DNA of 64,000 nt from Hevea brasiliensis (taxonomy: Eukaryota > Streptophyta > Magnoliopsida > Malpighiales > Euphorbiaceae), in assembly GCF_030052815.1 (NCBI RefSeq), contig NC_079505.1:79338330-79402329 (forward strand). The letters are read 5' to 3'. Position 1 is the first letter of the stretch, and every line of letters starts with the position of its first letter. Position numbers and translations under genes: made by a program. Positions 34,941-48,100 of the stretch are shown here, one piece after another. The notes under the pieces were generated by a model. It searched no databases and was not told the DNA's origin. It was given only the letters and a program-made list of their open reading frames with translations.

Positions 34941-37397
34941 TGTCACGACCCAACCTATGGGCCGGACCGGCACTAGGACCTGGGCCAGCCTAAAGCCCCC
35001 GAGGCCCGTAGTAAGCCTTAACTATTCATTAACCCAACTCTAAGGCCCATTTGGGCCCAATTTCAAGAAAACAAACGGACAGAGTCCGGCCATAAAATGG
35101 ACTTTCCAACGGGGAGTTTTTGACTCACCCGACCTGTAAACACAATAAATACTCAATTGGGGAGCTCAGCTCACCCTCCACATACTCATCAACATAAAAT
35201 AAATGGGAGCTCAGCTCCCTCATCCAATCCATCAACATGCATAACATATTTAAGTTCTGAGTTCAACATGATAAAAATATTACGGACCAAATTCAAATAA
35301 ATCTCGCTAACACATGCGGAAATTCTAGGAGTAATTAAAATTACACAATATTGATAAACAACTGCGAAGTATAAAAGCGAGTTAATCGTAATAAAATATC
35401 CTCCTGCGGCTGTAAAAATTTTTGAACAGAGTGAGCGTTCGACTCGAGAGTAAAATATCAATCTTAACTATAATCTCTATAACTATCTCAAACTAATGCA
35501 ACTTTGTAGAGTGAAATGCAACATCAACATCATATTCACATCATAGCATCAAAAGGTAATTTGGAGCACTCACACACCTGTAACATCATTCATAGTATAT
35601 GGGAGCCGATCCCTATACTCTCTTAAATCCAATCTGCGGCCAAGAACTCATTTCGGACTTCCACTTAAATACCAAATCGGGGTCCTGAAGAACTCAAGCC
35701 GTGTCTACCCCGAAGGACCGGTCCCGAAGAACTCAAGCCGTGTCTACCCGTCCTATCCATAGTCCACACCACATCACACGCACGCCAACGCACGCACACC
35801 GCTCCAAATTACCACAACAACACTCATGGCACATTACGATTATCAATGCAACATAATTCGTGCCTAGAGTTTAACTACATAAATATATGCATATAAGTGA
35901 TGCATGGGCATCTTGAACATATAATAATATCGAAATTACGCTTAAAATTAATATTTTACTCACAAACTTGACGACAAATCTTGTGGACGGTGGCGGAGGA
36001 AGAAGGTCGCTCACCGACAATTATATTACAATTATTTAATACGATGACTCAATACAAACAAAGAAAAGATCAATGCGTCCTAAGTCGTGCGAAAATCCGC
36101 AGAATCTCCCTATACCTAGGACCTACCCAACTTTGAAAAAGGGCTAAAACGCACTTCTATATTCACAATCCATATATCAACGTTCAATCATATCACACAT
36201 TTCTCCCGCCCATCAAATCAATCATCCATCACAATACGAAATTTCAATTTAGTCCTTATTATTGATCATTTTTGCAAAACGCCCAAACAAGCTCTAAAAA
36301 TTATAAAACTTTGCCCCACGGTCCTTAGCAATATTACTAAGCTATTGCAAAAGAATAGAAATTTTCTAAGCTACAACGAATATTTTATGCATGTTTAATC
36401 CTATATAATAACTAGAAAATTACGAAAAAGCAAGGTTCGGGTTTACCTTTGCCGATTCCGACTTGGGAACGCTCGACGTCGACAATGGGGCTAGCCAAAA
36501 CCTCGGTCCAATTCGAGACTTTTCCAGAACGGTCCGTTCGCCCGAAATTTGCGAACCAATCAAGCCGAATTTCCGCGAATCGAGGATACCTACACGAAGC
36601 CCATAACACGGGGGTTAGTACATAAATTTTTCAGAATTTTCTAAGCTCATTTAATGCTCGAAATTACACTGCGAAGTTCCGTGGGACCCACCGAAAAACG
36701 TTGTCGGAAAATTTTGAAATTAATATCCCGCGAAGCTCTCGTCGAGTGGAGCGTGCTGGTAGCCTCGGTTTTCTCGTGGGATTCACGGTTTTTGAGAAAT
36801 CTAGCCCAAAAGTCGAAATAGGCGAAAATCTTCCCGAGCAAAAATCGGACAATCCGCTCGATGGATTTCGGCGTTCTTGGTGTCTATGGAAAGCTCTCGC
36901 CGAGTAGATGATTTTAGACACAAGACCCGGTCCAATCGGTGGCCGGATCGGCCGGATTTGGCCGGAGAAACTGGAGCGACGCGCGCGCAGGGGAGAGGAG
37001 GAGAGAGAAAAGAAAGAGGAAAGAGAGAGACGCGCGCGGGAGAAGAAAAAGGAAAGGGAGCCGGTTCGATTCGACCGGTCCGATCCGGTCCGGTTCGATT
37101 CGGCCGGTTCGATTCGAAATACAAAATTTTGAATTTTTACTCTGCCTCGGGACCGAAAACGAGGTCCAAAAATTCCGAAAAAATTCCAGAAAATTCAGAA
37201 AAATACGTAGACTCCAAATATATTTTTAGTTTTGCCACGTGGTCTTTAAATTAATTTTTAAAAATCATCAAAGTTTATATTTTCGGAAAATCGAACCCGA
37301 TTTTTAAAATCCGAAAAATCTCAAAAAAATTCCTAAAATTTAAATAAAATTTAAATATCAAAAATACTCATAATTAATAAAATTTTGGGGTGTTACA
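34941..37397 (-). repeat. 3' LTR of the chromovirus
   Basis: 2457 bp. On the plus strand it begins TGTCACGACCC and ends GGGTGTTACA. It holds an AG/CT-rich and GC-rich stretch (36985-37105) where several spurious frames open on both strands. Confidence 0.93.
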
Positions 37398-37410
37398 TTC
37401 TTCCCCCCTT
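37398..37410 (-). other. Polypurine tract of the chromovirus
   Basis: AAGGGGGGAAGAA on the minus strand, directly against the 3' LTR start TGTAACACC. This is the plus-strand primer position and fixes the element's orientation. Confidence 0.9.
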
Positions 37411-37460
37411 ACAGAAAATTCGTCCTCGAATTTTTACACAAGGCAGAATAAAGTACATGA

Positions 37461-37958
37461 TTATACATTGAACAAATAAGAGTACTTGCTACGCATGTCC
37501 CGTTCTGACTCCCAGGTGCACTCTTCCACTGACTGACTCCTCCACAAAACCTTAACCATAGGGATCTGTTTAGATCTCAGCTGTCTCACTTGGTAGTCCA
37601 CTATGGCTACAGGCTGCTCCTCAAATGTCAAATTTTCCTTTAGTTCTATCACATCCGGCTGCAGGACATGAGAAGGATCGGGAATGTATTTCCTGAGCAT
37701 GGAGATGTGAAACACGGGATGAACGTGAGAGAGGTTGGGTGGTAGCTCCAACCGGTAGGCAACTGCTCCAACTCTATCAGTAACCTCTAAAGGTCCGATA
37801 TACCGAGGTGCCAACTTGCCTTTCTTTCCAATCCTCATGACTCCCTTCATTGGAGAAACCTTCAGGAATACATAGTCGCCCACTGCAAACTCCACATCCC
37901 TCCGTCTGGGGTCTGCATAACTCTTACGCTCATCGAAAGTTGTCCTCGATCGTTCCAC
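37461..37958 (-). pseudogene. Chromovirus integrase C-terminus with chromodomain
   Basis: 165 codons in a different frame from the upstream integrase part. The GPL/F-type integrase tail motif (YIGPLEVTDRVGAVAYRLEL and HPVFHISMLRKY) is followed by a chromodomain-like end (YQVRQLRSKQIPMVKVLWR, CTWESE). In chromoviruses this domain guides integration to heterochromatin marks. The frame break at 37958-37975 separates it from the rest of pol. Confidence 0.88.
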
Positions 37959-37974
37959 GATTAAAGGAACTACC

Positions 37975-39492
37975 TCAAAGTGTACGCACTAGGTCTACAT
38001 CATGCACTTTCGCTTCCCCCATTTCTATCCAACATAGAGGAGACCTACACTTTCTTCCATATAGTGCCTCATAGGGTGCCATCCCTATGCTGGAGTGATA
38101 ACTGTTGTTGTAGGCAAACTCCACTAAAGCTAGCTGCTCATCCCATTGACCTCCAAAATCCAAGACACTCATGCGAAGCATGTCTTCCAGTGTTTGGATT
38201 GTCCTTTCGGACTGTCCGTCTGTTTGAGGGTGGAAAGCTGTACTGAAGTTCAATTGTGTGCCAAGTGCCTCCTGCAACTTTCTCCAAAATCGAGAAGTGA
38301 ACTGGGGCCCTCTGTCAGATATTATGGAAGCCGGAACTCCATGCAATCTGATTATTTCTCGAATGTAGAGCCGGGCATACTGTGCCACAGAGTAGGTAAT
38401 CTTTACAGGTAAGAAGTGAGCTGATTTGGTCAAGCGGTCCACAATTACCCATATCGAATCATATCCTCGCGTGGTACGAGGCAACCCAGTCACAAAATCC
38501 ATAGTGATCATTTCCCACTTCCATTCTGGGATAGGGAGCTCTTGCAGCTTCCCTGACGGTCTCTGGTGTTCAAACTTCACCTTCTGACAAGTCAAGCACT
38601 TGGACACAAAGTCTGCTATGTCTCTCTTCATGCCATTCCACCAGTAGCTATCTTTCACATCATGGTACATCTTGGTGGAACCTGGGTGGATACTGTACAG
38701 TGTGTAGTGTGCCTCTTGCATGATTTCATTCCTGAGATTGTCCACATCGGGCACACATATTCTAGAACCTTGCACTAGGGCGCCATCATTGGCAAATCCA
38801 AACTCACCACCATCACCCTGCTGTACTCTTTCTATGATCTTCATCAATTGTTGGTCTCTGTGCTGGGAAACTCTAACTCTGTCCCTCAAGTCTGGCCTCA
38901 CTGAAAAGTGAGCTAACAGTACCCCCTCATCTGACAGATCTAGGATTAAACCTTGATCCATCAACTCATGTACCTCCTGAATCAGTGGTCTCTTCTCTAC
39001 TGAAATGTGCGCCAAACTGCCAGAAGATTTTCTGCTCAAAGCATCTGCTACAACATTGGCCTTCCCAGGGTGGTACTGGATGGTGCAATCATAGTCTTTC
39101 AGAAGCTCCATCCATCTCCTCTGTCTCAAGTTTAAATCCCTCTGTTGGAAGATGTACTTCAAACTCTTATGGTCGGTGTATATCTCGCACACTTCACCAT
39201 ACAGGTAGTGTCTCCAGATTTTTAGTGCAAAGATTACAGCCGCCATTTCCAAATCATGGGTGGGGTAGTTCTGCTCATGCCTCTTCAGCTGCCTTGAAGC
39301 ATAAGCCACTACCTTTCCATTCTGCATCAAAACACACCCTAGGCCAACTCTGGAGGCGTCACAATACACGGTGTATCCTTCACCACTCACAGGTAGTGTC
39401 AACACAGGGGCAGTGGTTAGACACTCCTTGAGCTTCTGGAAACTCACCTCACAGTCATCTGTCCAAATGAATGGAACATTCTTCCTGGTCAA
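37975..39492 (-). pseudogene. Chromovirus RNase H and integrase
   Basis: 505 codons. The RNase H part has [28 protein letters not shown] and VVADALSRK. The integrase zinc-binding H-H-C-C part is present ([20 protein letters not shown]). The catalytic core is visible with [20 protein letters not shown] and [12 protein letters not shown] supplying the D,D,E residues. It is shifted relative to both the RT upstream and the chromodomain segment downstream. Confidence 0.92.
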
Positions 39493-39554
39493 CTTAGTTA
39501 GGAGCCGCTATTCGAGAAATCTTGTACAAAACGCCTCAGTAGTAGCCACTAAAC

Positions 39555-40679
39555 CTAAAACTTCGCACCTCGGTGGATTATAGGCCTAAGCCAATCGATT
39601 CTGACTTCAATTTTATTGGGATACACTTGAATGCCGTCACTAGAAACCACGAGTCCCAAGAATGAGATGCTTTCTAGCCAAAATTCACATTTTGAAAATT
39701 TGGCATATAGCTGGTGCTCCCTCAACGTCTGCAACACTATTCTCAAGTGCCACACGTGTTCTTCCTCGGTCCGAGAGTACACCAAAATGTCATCTATGAA
39801 TACGATGACAAAACGGTCCAAAAATGGCTTGAACACCCTGTTCATCAAGTCCATGAAGGCTGCTGGTGCATTAGTGAGTCCAAAAGACATCACCAAGAAC
39901 TCATAATGACCATATCTTGTCCTGAAAGCCGTTTTGGACACGTCCTCATTCCTGATTCTCAACTGATGATAGCCTGATCGCAGGTCTATCTTGGAAAAGA
40001 ATCTAGCTCCTTGGAGCTGATCAAACAAATCATCGATCCGAGGAAGTGGATACTTGTTCTTCACAGTGACCTTGTTCAGCTGTCTGTAGTCGATACACAA
40101 CCTCAATGACCCATCCTTCTTTCTCACAAATAGAACAGGAGCACCCCAGGGTGAAGTGCTCGGACGTATGAAACCCTTGTCCAAAAGCTCCTGTAGTTGC
40201 TCCTTCAGCTCTTTCAATTCTGCTGGTGCCATCCTGTAAGGTGGCATGGATATGGGGTTTGTACCCGACACAACATCGATGCAAAACTCTATCTCCCTTC
40301 CTGGTGGCAACCCTGGAAGCTCCTCTGGGAAGACATCCATATATTCTCTGACAACAGGAACATTTTCCTTGCTGACACCTTCCACAGAGGTATCTCTCAC
40401 CAATGCCAAATACCCTTGGCATCCACGCCTCAACATTTTCCTAGCACTAATTGCCGACACCAAGTTATATGGAGCCACGCTCCTGTCACCATCAAAGCTA
40501 AACTCTTCCACACCAGGTATGTGGAAGTACACCTTTTTGTTCCTGCAGTCTAAGGTGGCGTAATGAGTTGCCAACCAATCCATCCCCAAGATTACATCAA
40601 AATCCATTACTGGTAAAGGAACCAAGTCTGCTGGGAGGATCTTTCCATCCACTACTACTGGGCTAACCGGAAATACCAT
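39555..40679 (-). pseudogene. Chromovirus protease end and reverse transcriptase
   Basis: 374 codons. Starts in the end of protease ([13 protein letters not shown]), then RT with [40 protein letters not shown], and the catalytic [12 protein letters not shown] at 39781-39810. The frame fails at about 39490-39600, within the segment leading to RNase H, where several small changes cluster. Confidence 0.92.
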
Positions 40680-40698
40680 GTCTACTTCTATGTTGTCA

Positions 40699-42376
40699 CT
40701 AAGTGGGGTAGCCTCTTGACAAAGGGCACTCTAAAGTTGTAGGGTTTCTACCCAATCTCATGGCAAACACAGGGGAGACAAATGAGTGCGTAGCACCCGG
40801 ATCTATTAAAACACGAGCCTCATAAGAACAGACCAGAAGAATACCTGCCACAACTGCATTTGAAGCCTGAGCATCCTGGTGGGTCAGGGTGAAAACCCGA
40901 GCTTGACCCCTACCCTGAGTGGCGTAACCACGACATCGACTTCTACCTCGACCGCCTCCAAATCCACGTCCCCCTTGTCCTCGGCCACTGGCCATCCGAA
41001 TCACTGCCATGTTGGAAGCACCCGGATACAATTGTCGAGGAACATTTGCAACAGAACCCTGTGACCCCATCTGTGGCTCATCAAAACGGCGATCTCTAGC
41101 AAAGTGGCCGGTTGGCCACACACAAGCATACTCGACCCCATCAAACAAGGTCTGAATGTCCTCTTCCACATCAGTGCACACGGTGCCAAAGAGGATCTGA
41201 ACTGCGAGCGAATCGCTTGCCTGAATCGTTACCACGCTGATCCGCACTGTCCGAACCCTCGGGATTTGTGTCTAAAACCACTCCTCTTATTTCTGCTTCT
41301 TCCTCTGTAAGTAGTTTGGCCACCACTATCCATAGTACCCGTGTGGGGAACACCTGAAGAACCCTCTGCTCTGTTTTTCTTTGCTCTTCCATTGTCATCC
41401 ACAAAGATAGCTAACCTCAACTGTCTGCTCGATCCACCACCACATCAAAAGATCGATCGGACATCATGGCCGTGTTCGCATACCTCTGTCAAGCCCCTTT
41501 AGGAATCTTTTCACCTTCATCTTTTCTCAGAGCTACTGCTGCAGGGCATATCTGCTCAATTCCGAAATTGCGTAGCATATTCATCTACTGCACTGCCATT
41601 CGTCTTAAGGCCTCAAAGGCCCACGCTTTCGATCTCTGAAGCTTTACGCACGAACCGATTGATGAAAAGTTCCACAAATCGAGCCCATGTCAAACCCTCC
41701 ATCCGAGGTAACACATAGTCATTCATCCATTGCCTAGGCATGGGCCCCATGACGTGCTGCATACATTCTATCAATCTTCTATCAATCAGTAATTACGTTC
41801 TGCACATGCGAGAATCCAAAAACCGATATGCATCGTCTGACACATCATAGGTACCAGGCACCAACTTCTTGAAGTTGATGATCTGTTTGTAAGATTCCTC
41901 TCTTGGTGCGGTGGACTGCTGCTGCTGTGGAGGATGGACCATATACTGAGCCATCATGTCGATGGTTCTCTGCAGACCGGCTAGAGTAGGCGCCATGGGG
42001 TCCATGGGACCTGTGCCATAAGGATCGCTGTTCTGTCTTGGGGTTGTTGCTCCTCTACTTGAGCGACTCTAGGCCTCCTACCCGCCTCCTGGCGGCGCCT
42101 CATCTGTGCGACACTTCGCCGTCGGGCACATCTGGTTACAGTGCGATGGCGCTCTCACCTTCTACGCATTTTCATGAAATTCAGCATTAGCCCACAAAAT
42201 TCAAAACTGCACATTATACAGCTCTATAGACTCATATTTATACATAACATATGGAGCAGAAACTAGAAGCAAAGATGACAATGCAAGACGAATGTGGACC
42301 CTATATTTCCGCATGTGACTCCTATTAGACTCTTCCCAACACTTTAGACAACATTCCCTAAGAATCTGGAGCCTAA
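40699..42376 (-). pseudogene. Chromovirus gag and protease region, frame-broken
   Basis: The part nearest RT (40699-41247) is open and carries a Gly/Arg-rich stretch followed by the protease active site VLIDPGATHSFVS, where D-P-G takes the place of the usual D-S/T-G, as in other Tekay/Del elements. Upstream a damaged zinc knuckle (GHFARDR) is seen. Further pieces of gag at 41171-41404 and 41793-42005 (start MDPMAPTLAGLQ) lie in different frames. Gag as written is not translatable as one protein. Confidence 0.8.
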
Positions 42377-42388
42377 GCTCTGATACCA
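42377..42388 (-). other. Primer-binding site of the chromovirus (initiator tRNA-Met)
   Basis: TGGTATCAGAGC on the minus strand, 4 nt from the 5' LTR. This is the usual match to the 3' end of plant initiator tRNA-Met. Confidence 0.92.
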
Positions 42389-42392
42389 CATT

Positions 42393-44856
42393 TGTCACGA
42401 CCCAACCTATGGGCCGGACCGGCACTAGGACACAGGCGACCTAAAGCCCCGAGGCCCGTAGTAAGCCTTAACTATTCATTAACCCAACTCTAAGGCCCAT
42501 TTGGGCCCAATTTCAAGAAAACAAACGGACAGAGTCCGGCCATAAAATGGACTTTCCAACGGGGAGTTTTTGACTCACCCGACCTGTAAACACAATAAAT
42601 ACTCAATTGGGGAGCTCAGCTCACCCTCCACATACTCATCAACATAAAATAAATGGGAGCTCAGCTCCCTCATCCAATCCATCAACATGCATAACATATT
42701 TAAGTTTACAGGTTCAACATGATAAAAATATTACAGACCAAATTCAAATAAATCTCGCTAACACATGCGGAAATTCTAGGAGTAATTAAAATTACACAAT
42801 ATTGATAAACAACTGCGAAGTATAAGCGAGGTTAATCGAAATAAAATATCCTCCTGCGGCCTGTAAAAATTTTTGAACAGGAGTGAGCGTTCGACTCAGA
42901 GAGTAAAATATCAATCTTAACTATAATCTCTATAACTATCTGAAACTAATGCAACCTGTAGAGTGAAATGCAACATCAACATCATATTCACATCATAGCA
43001 TCAAAAAGGTAATTTGGAGCACTCACACACCTGTAACATCATTCATAGTATATGGAGCCGATCCCTATCTGACTCTCTTAAATCCAACTGTGCCTGAAGA
43101 ACTCATTTCGGACTTCCACTTAAATACCAAATCGGGGTCCCAATGAAGAACTCAAGCCGTGTCTACCCCGAAGGACCGGGTCCCAGCGAAGAACTCAAGC
43201 CGTGTCTACCCGTCCTATCCATAGTCCACACCACATCACACGCACGCCAACGCACGCACACTGCTCCAAATTACCACAACAACACTCATGGCACATTAAC
43301 AGTTATCAATGCAACATAATTCGTGCCTAGAGTTTAACTACATAAATATATGCATATAAGTGATGCATGGGCATGCGAACATATAATAATATCGAAATTA
43401 CGATTAAAATTAATATTTTACTCACAAACTTGACGACAAATTACGTGGACGGTGGGCGGAGGAAGAAGGTCATCGGCTCACACGACAATTATATTACAAT
43501 TATTTAATACACCGACTCAATACAAACAAAGAAAAGATCAAGCACGTCCTAAGTCGCGAAAATCCCAGAATCTCCCTATACCTAGGACCTACCCAACTTT
43601 GAAAAAGGGCTAAAAACGCACTTCTATATTCACAATCCATATATCAACAGTTCAATCATATCACACAGCCTCTCCTGGGCCCATCAAATCAATCATCCAT
43701 CACAATACGAAAAATTTCAATTTAGTCCTTATTATTGATCATTTTTGCAAAAACTGCCCAAACAAGCTCTAAAAATTATAAAACTTTGCCCCACGGTCCT
43801 TAGCAATATTACTAAGCTATTGCAAAAAGAATCGTAATTTTCTAAGCTACCACGAATATTTTATGGATTTTTAATCCTATTTAAGCACTAGAAAATTACG
43901 AAAAAGCAAGGTTCGGGTTTACCTTTGCCGATTCCGACTTCGGGAACGCGCTCGGGACGTCTGACAATGGTGGGGTAGCCAAAACCTCGATCCAATTCGG
44001 AGACTTTTCCGTGCAGTGCATGCGGCGAAATTTGCGAACTTGGTCAATCGCCGAATTTCCGCGAATCGAGGATACCTACGAAGCCCATAACACGGGGTTA
44101 GTACATAAATTTTTCAGAATTTTCTAAGCTCATTTAATGCTCGAAATTACACTGCGAAGTTCGTGGGACCCACCAAAAACGCGTTGTCGGAAAATTTTGA
44201 AATTAATATCCCGAAGCTCGTCGAGTGGAGCGTGCTGGTAGCCTCGGTTTTCTCTTGGGATTCACGGTTAGTGAGAAATCTAGACCAAAAGTCGAAATCG
44301 GCGACAATCTTCCCGAGAAAAAATCGGACAATCCGCTCGAAGTATTTCGGCGTTCTTGGTGTCTATGGAAAGCTCTCGAGTAGATGATTTTAGACACAAG
44401 ACCCGGTCAATCGGTGGCCGGATCGGCGGTGGCCGAGAAATGGAGCGGCGCGCAGGGAGAGGAGGAGAGAGAAAAGAAAGAGGAAAGAGAGAGACGCGCG
44501 CGGGAGAAGAAAAAGGAAAGGGAGCCGGTTCGATTCGACCGGTCCGATCCGGTCCGGTTCGATTCGGCCGGTTCGATTCGAAATACAAAATTTTGAATTT
44601 TTACACTGCCGGGACCAAAAGCGAGGTCCAAAAATTCGTAAAAATTCGAAAATTCAGAAAAATACGTAGACTCCAAATATATTTTTAGTTTTGCCACGTG
44701 GTCTTTAAATTAATTTTTAAAAATCATCAAAGTTTATATTTTCGGAAAATCGAACCCGATTTTTAAAATCCGAAAAATCTCAAAAAAATTCCTAAAATTT
44801 AAATAAAATTTAAATATCAAAAATACTCATAATTAATAAAATTTTGGGGTGTTACA
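42393..44856 (-). repeat. 5' LTR of the chromovirus
   Basis: 2464 bp, matching 34941-37397 with mostly small indels. Confidence 0.93.
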
Positions 44857-44861
44857 AAGTA
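44857..44861. repeat. Target site duplication AAGTA (right) of the chromovirus
   Basis: After it, the last 240 bp of the interrupted solo LTR follow (44862-45101). Confidence 0.88.
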
Positions 44862-45101
44862 TGTGGAGGGTGAGCTGAGCTCCCCAATTGATATATATTG
44901 TATTTACAGGTCGGGTGAGTTAAAAACTCCCCGTTGAAAGGTCCATTTTATGACCGGACTCTGTCTGGTTGAATTCTTGAAATTGGGCCCAAATGGGCCT
45001 TAGAGTTGGGTTAATGAATAGTTAGGCTTACTACGGGCCTCGGGGGCTTTAGGCTGGCACAGGTCCTAGTGCCGGTCCGGCCCATAGGTTGGGTCGTGAC
45101 A

Positions 45102-45106
45102 TAATA
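45102..45106. repeat. Target site duplication TAATA (right) of the solo LTR
   Basis: Follows GGGTCGTGACA and matches 23374-23378. Confidence 0.85.
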
Positions 45107-48100
45107 ATTCAATCAATATGTCATTAAAAAATTAATTAAATATATATAAATTAATTAAATATAACACTTATTAATATAAATAAATATAATTAATTAAATT
45201 TTATTTATTTAAAATAAAACTTTAACATTTTCTAAGTTATATTTACATATAGTGCTTTTAAATTTTGTATAATATAATATATAAAAAATTTCTATAAATG
45301 CATAATTCTCTTTTTTGATATTTATGAAATATTAAATATATGTTAAAAAATATTTATTGAAATAAAAAATATTAAATATTAAATATATGTTAAAAAAAAT
45401 ATATTGAAATAAAAAAAATACATAAGTAGCTTAATTGATTTTAATTTTGAAGACTTTTTATGAAGTTTTAGTTCAATTTTCCATATAAATACTAAAAAAA
45501 TTATATTGAATAATTAAACCGGTCGAGTTAACTGATCACATGAATACATTAATTCACCTATTCAACCACTTAATCGACTGGATTACACCAAGTCATTTTC
45601 TTATCTAGTTTAATTACAAACCTAGATCGATTTGAAGGTCAATTCATCAGCTCGGTTGATTCGATCTGAATTTAATAACTATGGTTGGGGGGTATATCAT
45701 TCACTTGAAAGAATCAAGTCCCTAACCCCTTAATTCCTTATTAAAAAATAATAATAACAATTAGATTGTGTCGGGCATGGACAAAAAAGAAAGACTATCC
45801 ACCTCAAATCCTCAAAACTTGCTATGATAATAATATATATTTCTAACTTATATTTATTACTTTTTAATAAATAAACTTATATTGTATAATAATAAAATGA
45901 AATAAAAATTAAAAAAAAAAATCATGGGAAATTTTTTCACTCTACCTGCCCTTTGGTAGGAAAAGTCCCACTTTAACCTTGATGCTTCAAGACGTGATGG
46001 AGGGAATCATCCCCACCCGTTACCACCCCTGTGAATTTTTGCTGCATAAAGGCTCTTTATGTACTCTTTTTCTAGATATGAAGTATGAGTTACGACCATC
46101 TGGGGCAATAAAATTAAAGAAGGCACCAGGGATATCTATAGCAGTGATCACTGCTTGATGGATGACGATGACTGCTTTTTTTAATGGAAAATGAAGATAT
46201 TTCATTGATGAAAACAAATTACAAGGTCCATGCCCAAATACATAGAACACCTATTTACTGCTTCATACCCAAGACTAGAGATAGAAAGTTCAAACCCATA
46301 TAGCCTACATCACACAAACTCATCCACATCCAACGACAAGCAGACTCTAAACTTTCAAACTATACCAAGCACAACTTTCCCAAGCAAATCAATTTCCCCA
46401 TAGAAAAAACAAGTTAGGCAGAACAAGCAACTGCCAATTTGTTAAGCAAAGAACCAATAATTGCCGGAGAACTCAGAAAAGGCTAGGTAGAGCTCAGGCC
46501 TTCTCAACCTCATGCAGTCTAAAGGATTCGGTAACCACCACCTCCTTTGAGATACCCACTAGCATAAAGATCCATGAAAATAGACTTCCCACTAGCATAA
46601 AGACCCATGAAAATAGACTTCCTCCAGGTTGGCCACATATCAGCTACTGGACAAGCAAAGTGGCCACAAAGACTCATCAAAAGCTCCATTCTAAGAGGGG
46701 CATCTGATGCTGGGGGGATTGATGGTGGGCTTCTTTATTATTTTTGTTGCTATAGTTAAATTTGTGATATGAGCATTTTTAGTGGGCTTATCTGTATATT
46801 TGGCCATAAATATTCTTATGTTAGTTTTACAATATATGGACTTGTGAGTGAATTTTATAATGAGTTTTGAGGTAATTTAATTTGAACAATGTAAATTTAT
46901 TATTTTAAAGTGGCTTCTCAGAGTGATTTATTAAACTTTCCTTAAAAATAAAATAATAATAATAATAATAAAATTCAATCCAATTGCCCCTTCTTTTCCT
47001 TGGAGGTAAAAGTCATCAGATTGCCTAACTTTAGCTGGTGGTCTCTGCCAAAATTACATTCACATTTGATTGCACAGACTTAAGGCTGATGAGAAAACTA
47101 CTTAATTAGCCATCACAATTCACAATGCATATATTTGGTTAATAGTAGTAAGAATTCCAATAACGAAAGCTTTGTTTTATTCTTGGATTGTATATATTAA
47201 AATAAGGGCCATGAATGCAACTTCCATGTGACCATATTCCTCAAAGGCAACGCCAAGCTTAACTTTCTTGAAATTGAGTTAACTTTTCTACACCAAATTG
47301 GCTTTATTTTCTTCATCCTTTGAAATTTACAGTGAACACCTCTTCTTCAGATCCACATTGCTTTAGAATCCCTAAGCTTAACTATATAAAAACTTAAAAA
47401 CTTCCTTTCCCGTACACATGGGTACAAACTCTCCTAGCCAACAATATGGAGAGACCATGATACTGCCACTTCTTCCATGCCTTGATTTGGATTTTCCATT
47501 ACAAAAATCCCCTCTATTTTGAGAAATTATATTATAAATAAGTACTTTTACATAGAATAAGCAACTATTTAAATAATTATCAATAATTTCACATAAAATA
47601 TCTTATATGAAACAACAAACAAATAAGGATTGTCCATATAGAGATAACCGAACCTTACAACATTACAACTACTTAATAACCATCAAGTAATTTTTACTTT
47701 TTTTAAACTTAATAACTGAAATTGCTTATATATTTATTTTTTTTTCTTGTCATTTCATGTAATATGCTTGTATGAAAGTACAATTTCATAATATAAAATT
47801 TCTTTTCTTATATGGAACCACAGTTTCACAGTAATTATTTCTTATTGGATGATTAGTTGCTATATATGGGAATTAATTAATTAAGTCCTTATAAATTTCA
47901 TGAAGAGAAACATATTAAAAGATGTATAGAGCAATCAATTTCATCTATCCAAATTGATGATCAGTCGGTATTCTTTATTAAAGAGGTGGGATAATTTATC
48001 TTCTAACCTAGTGAAATTAACAAAACAAAGTGAAGTTATTATTTATACAATTGTGTGGGGGTACCAATGTTTATAAAGTGGGAGGGCATACTCGATTATT

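Larger units (their letters stand above)
34941..44856 (-). mobile_element. Full-length Ty3/gypsy chromovirus (Tekay/Del-like)
   Basis: A 9916-bp element with TSD AAGTA on both sides. LTRs are 34941-37397 and 42393-44856, TG...CA ended. On the minus strand the order is 5' LTR, tRNA-Met primer site (42377-42388), gag, protease, RT, RNase H, integrase, chromodomain, polypurine tract (37398-37410), 3' LTR. The C-terminal chromodomain and the DPGATHSFVS protease site fit the Tekay/Del branch of chromoviruses. The polyprotein is broken by several frame changes, so this copy as written is not coding-competent. It sits inside a solo LTR of its own family in the opposite direction. Confidence 0.93.
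23379..45101 (+). mobile_element. Solo LTR of a Tekay-like gypsy element, split by two nested insertions
   Basis: The LTR starts TGTAACACCC at 23379 and ends GGGTCGTGACA at 45101, flanked by TAATA on both sides. Its own sequence lies in three pieces: 23379-24122, 33285-34940 and 44862-45101, about 2640 bp after removing the insertions. The pieces match, in order, the reverse complement of the 2.46-kb LTRs of the full-length element at 34941-44856, so this is the same family in the opposite direction. Only one LTR and no internal region remain, which is what LTR-LTR recombination leaves. It must be older than both insertions in it. Its 5' third has a CT-rich, GC-rich stretch (23720-23890). Confidence 0.88.

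Noticed and set aside
37850..41310. Plus-strand open frames opposite the chromovirus pol
   Set aside because: Antisense shadows of RT, RNase H and integrase, with no family resemblance.
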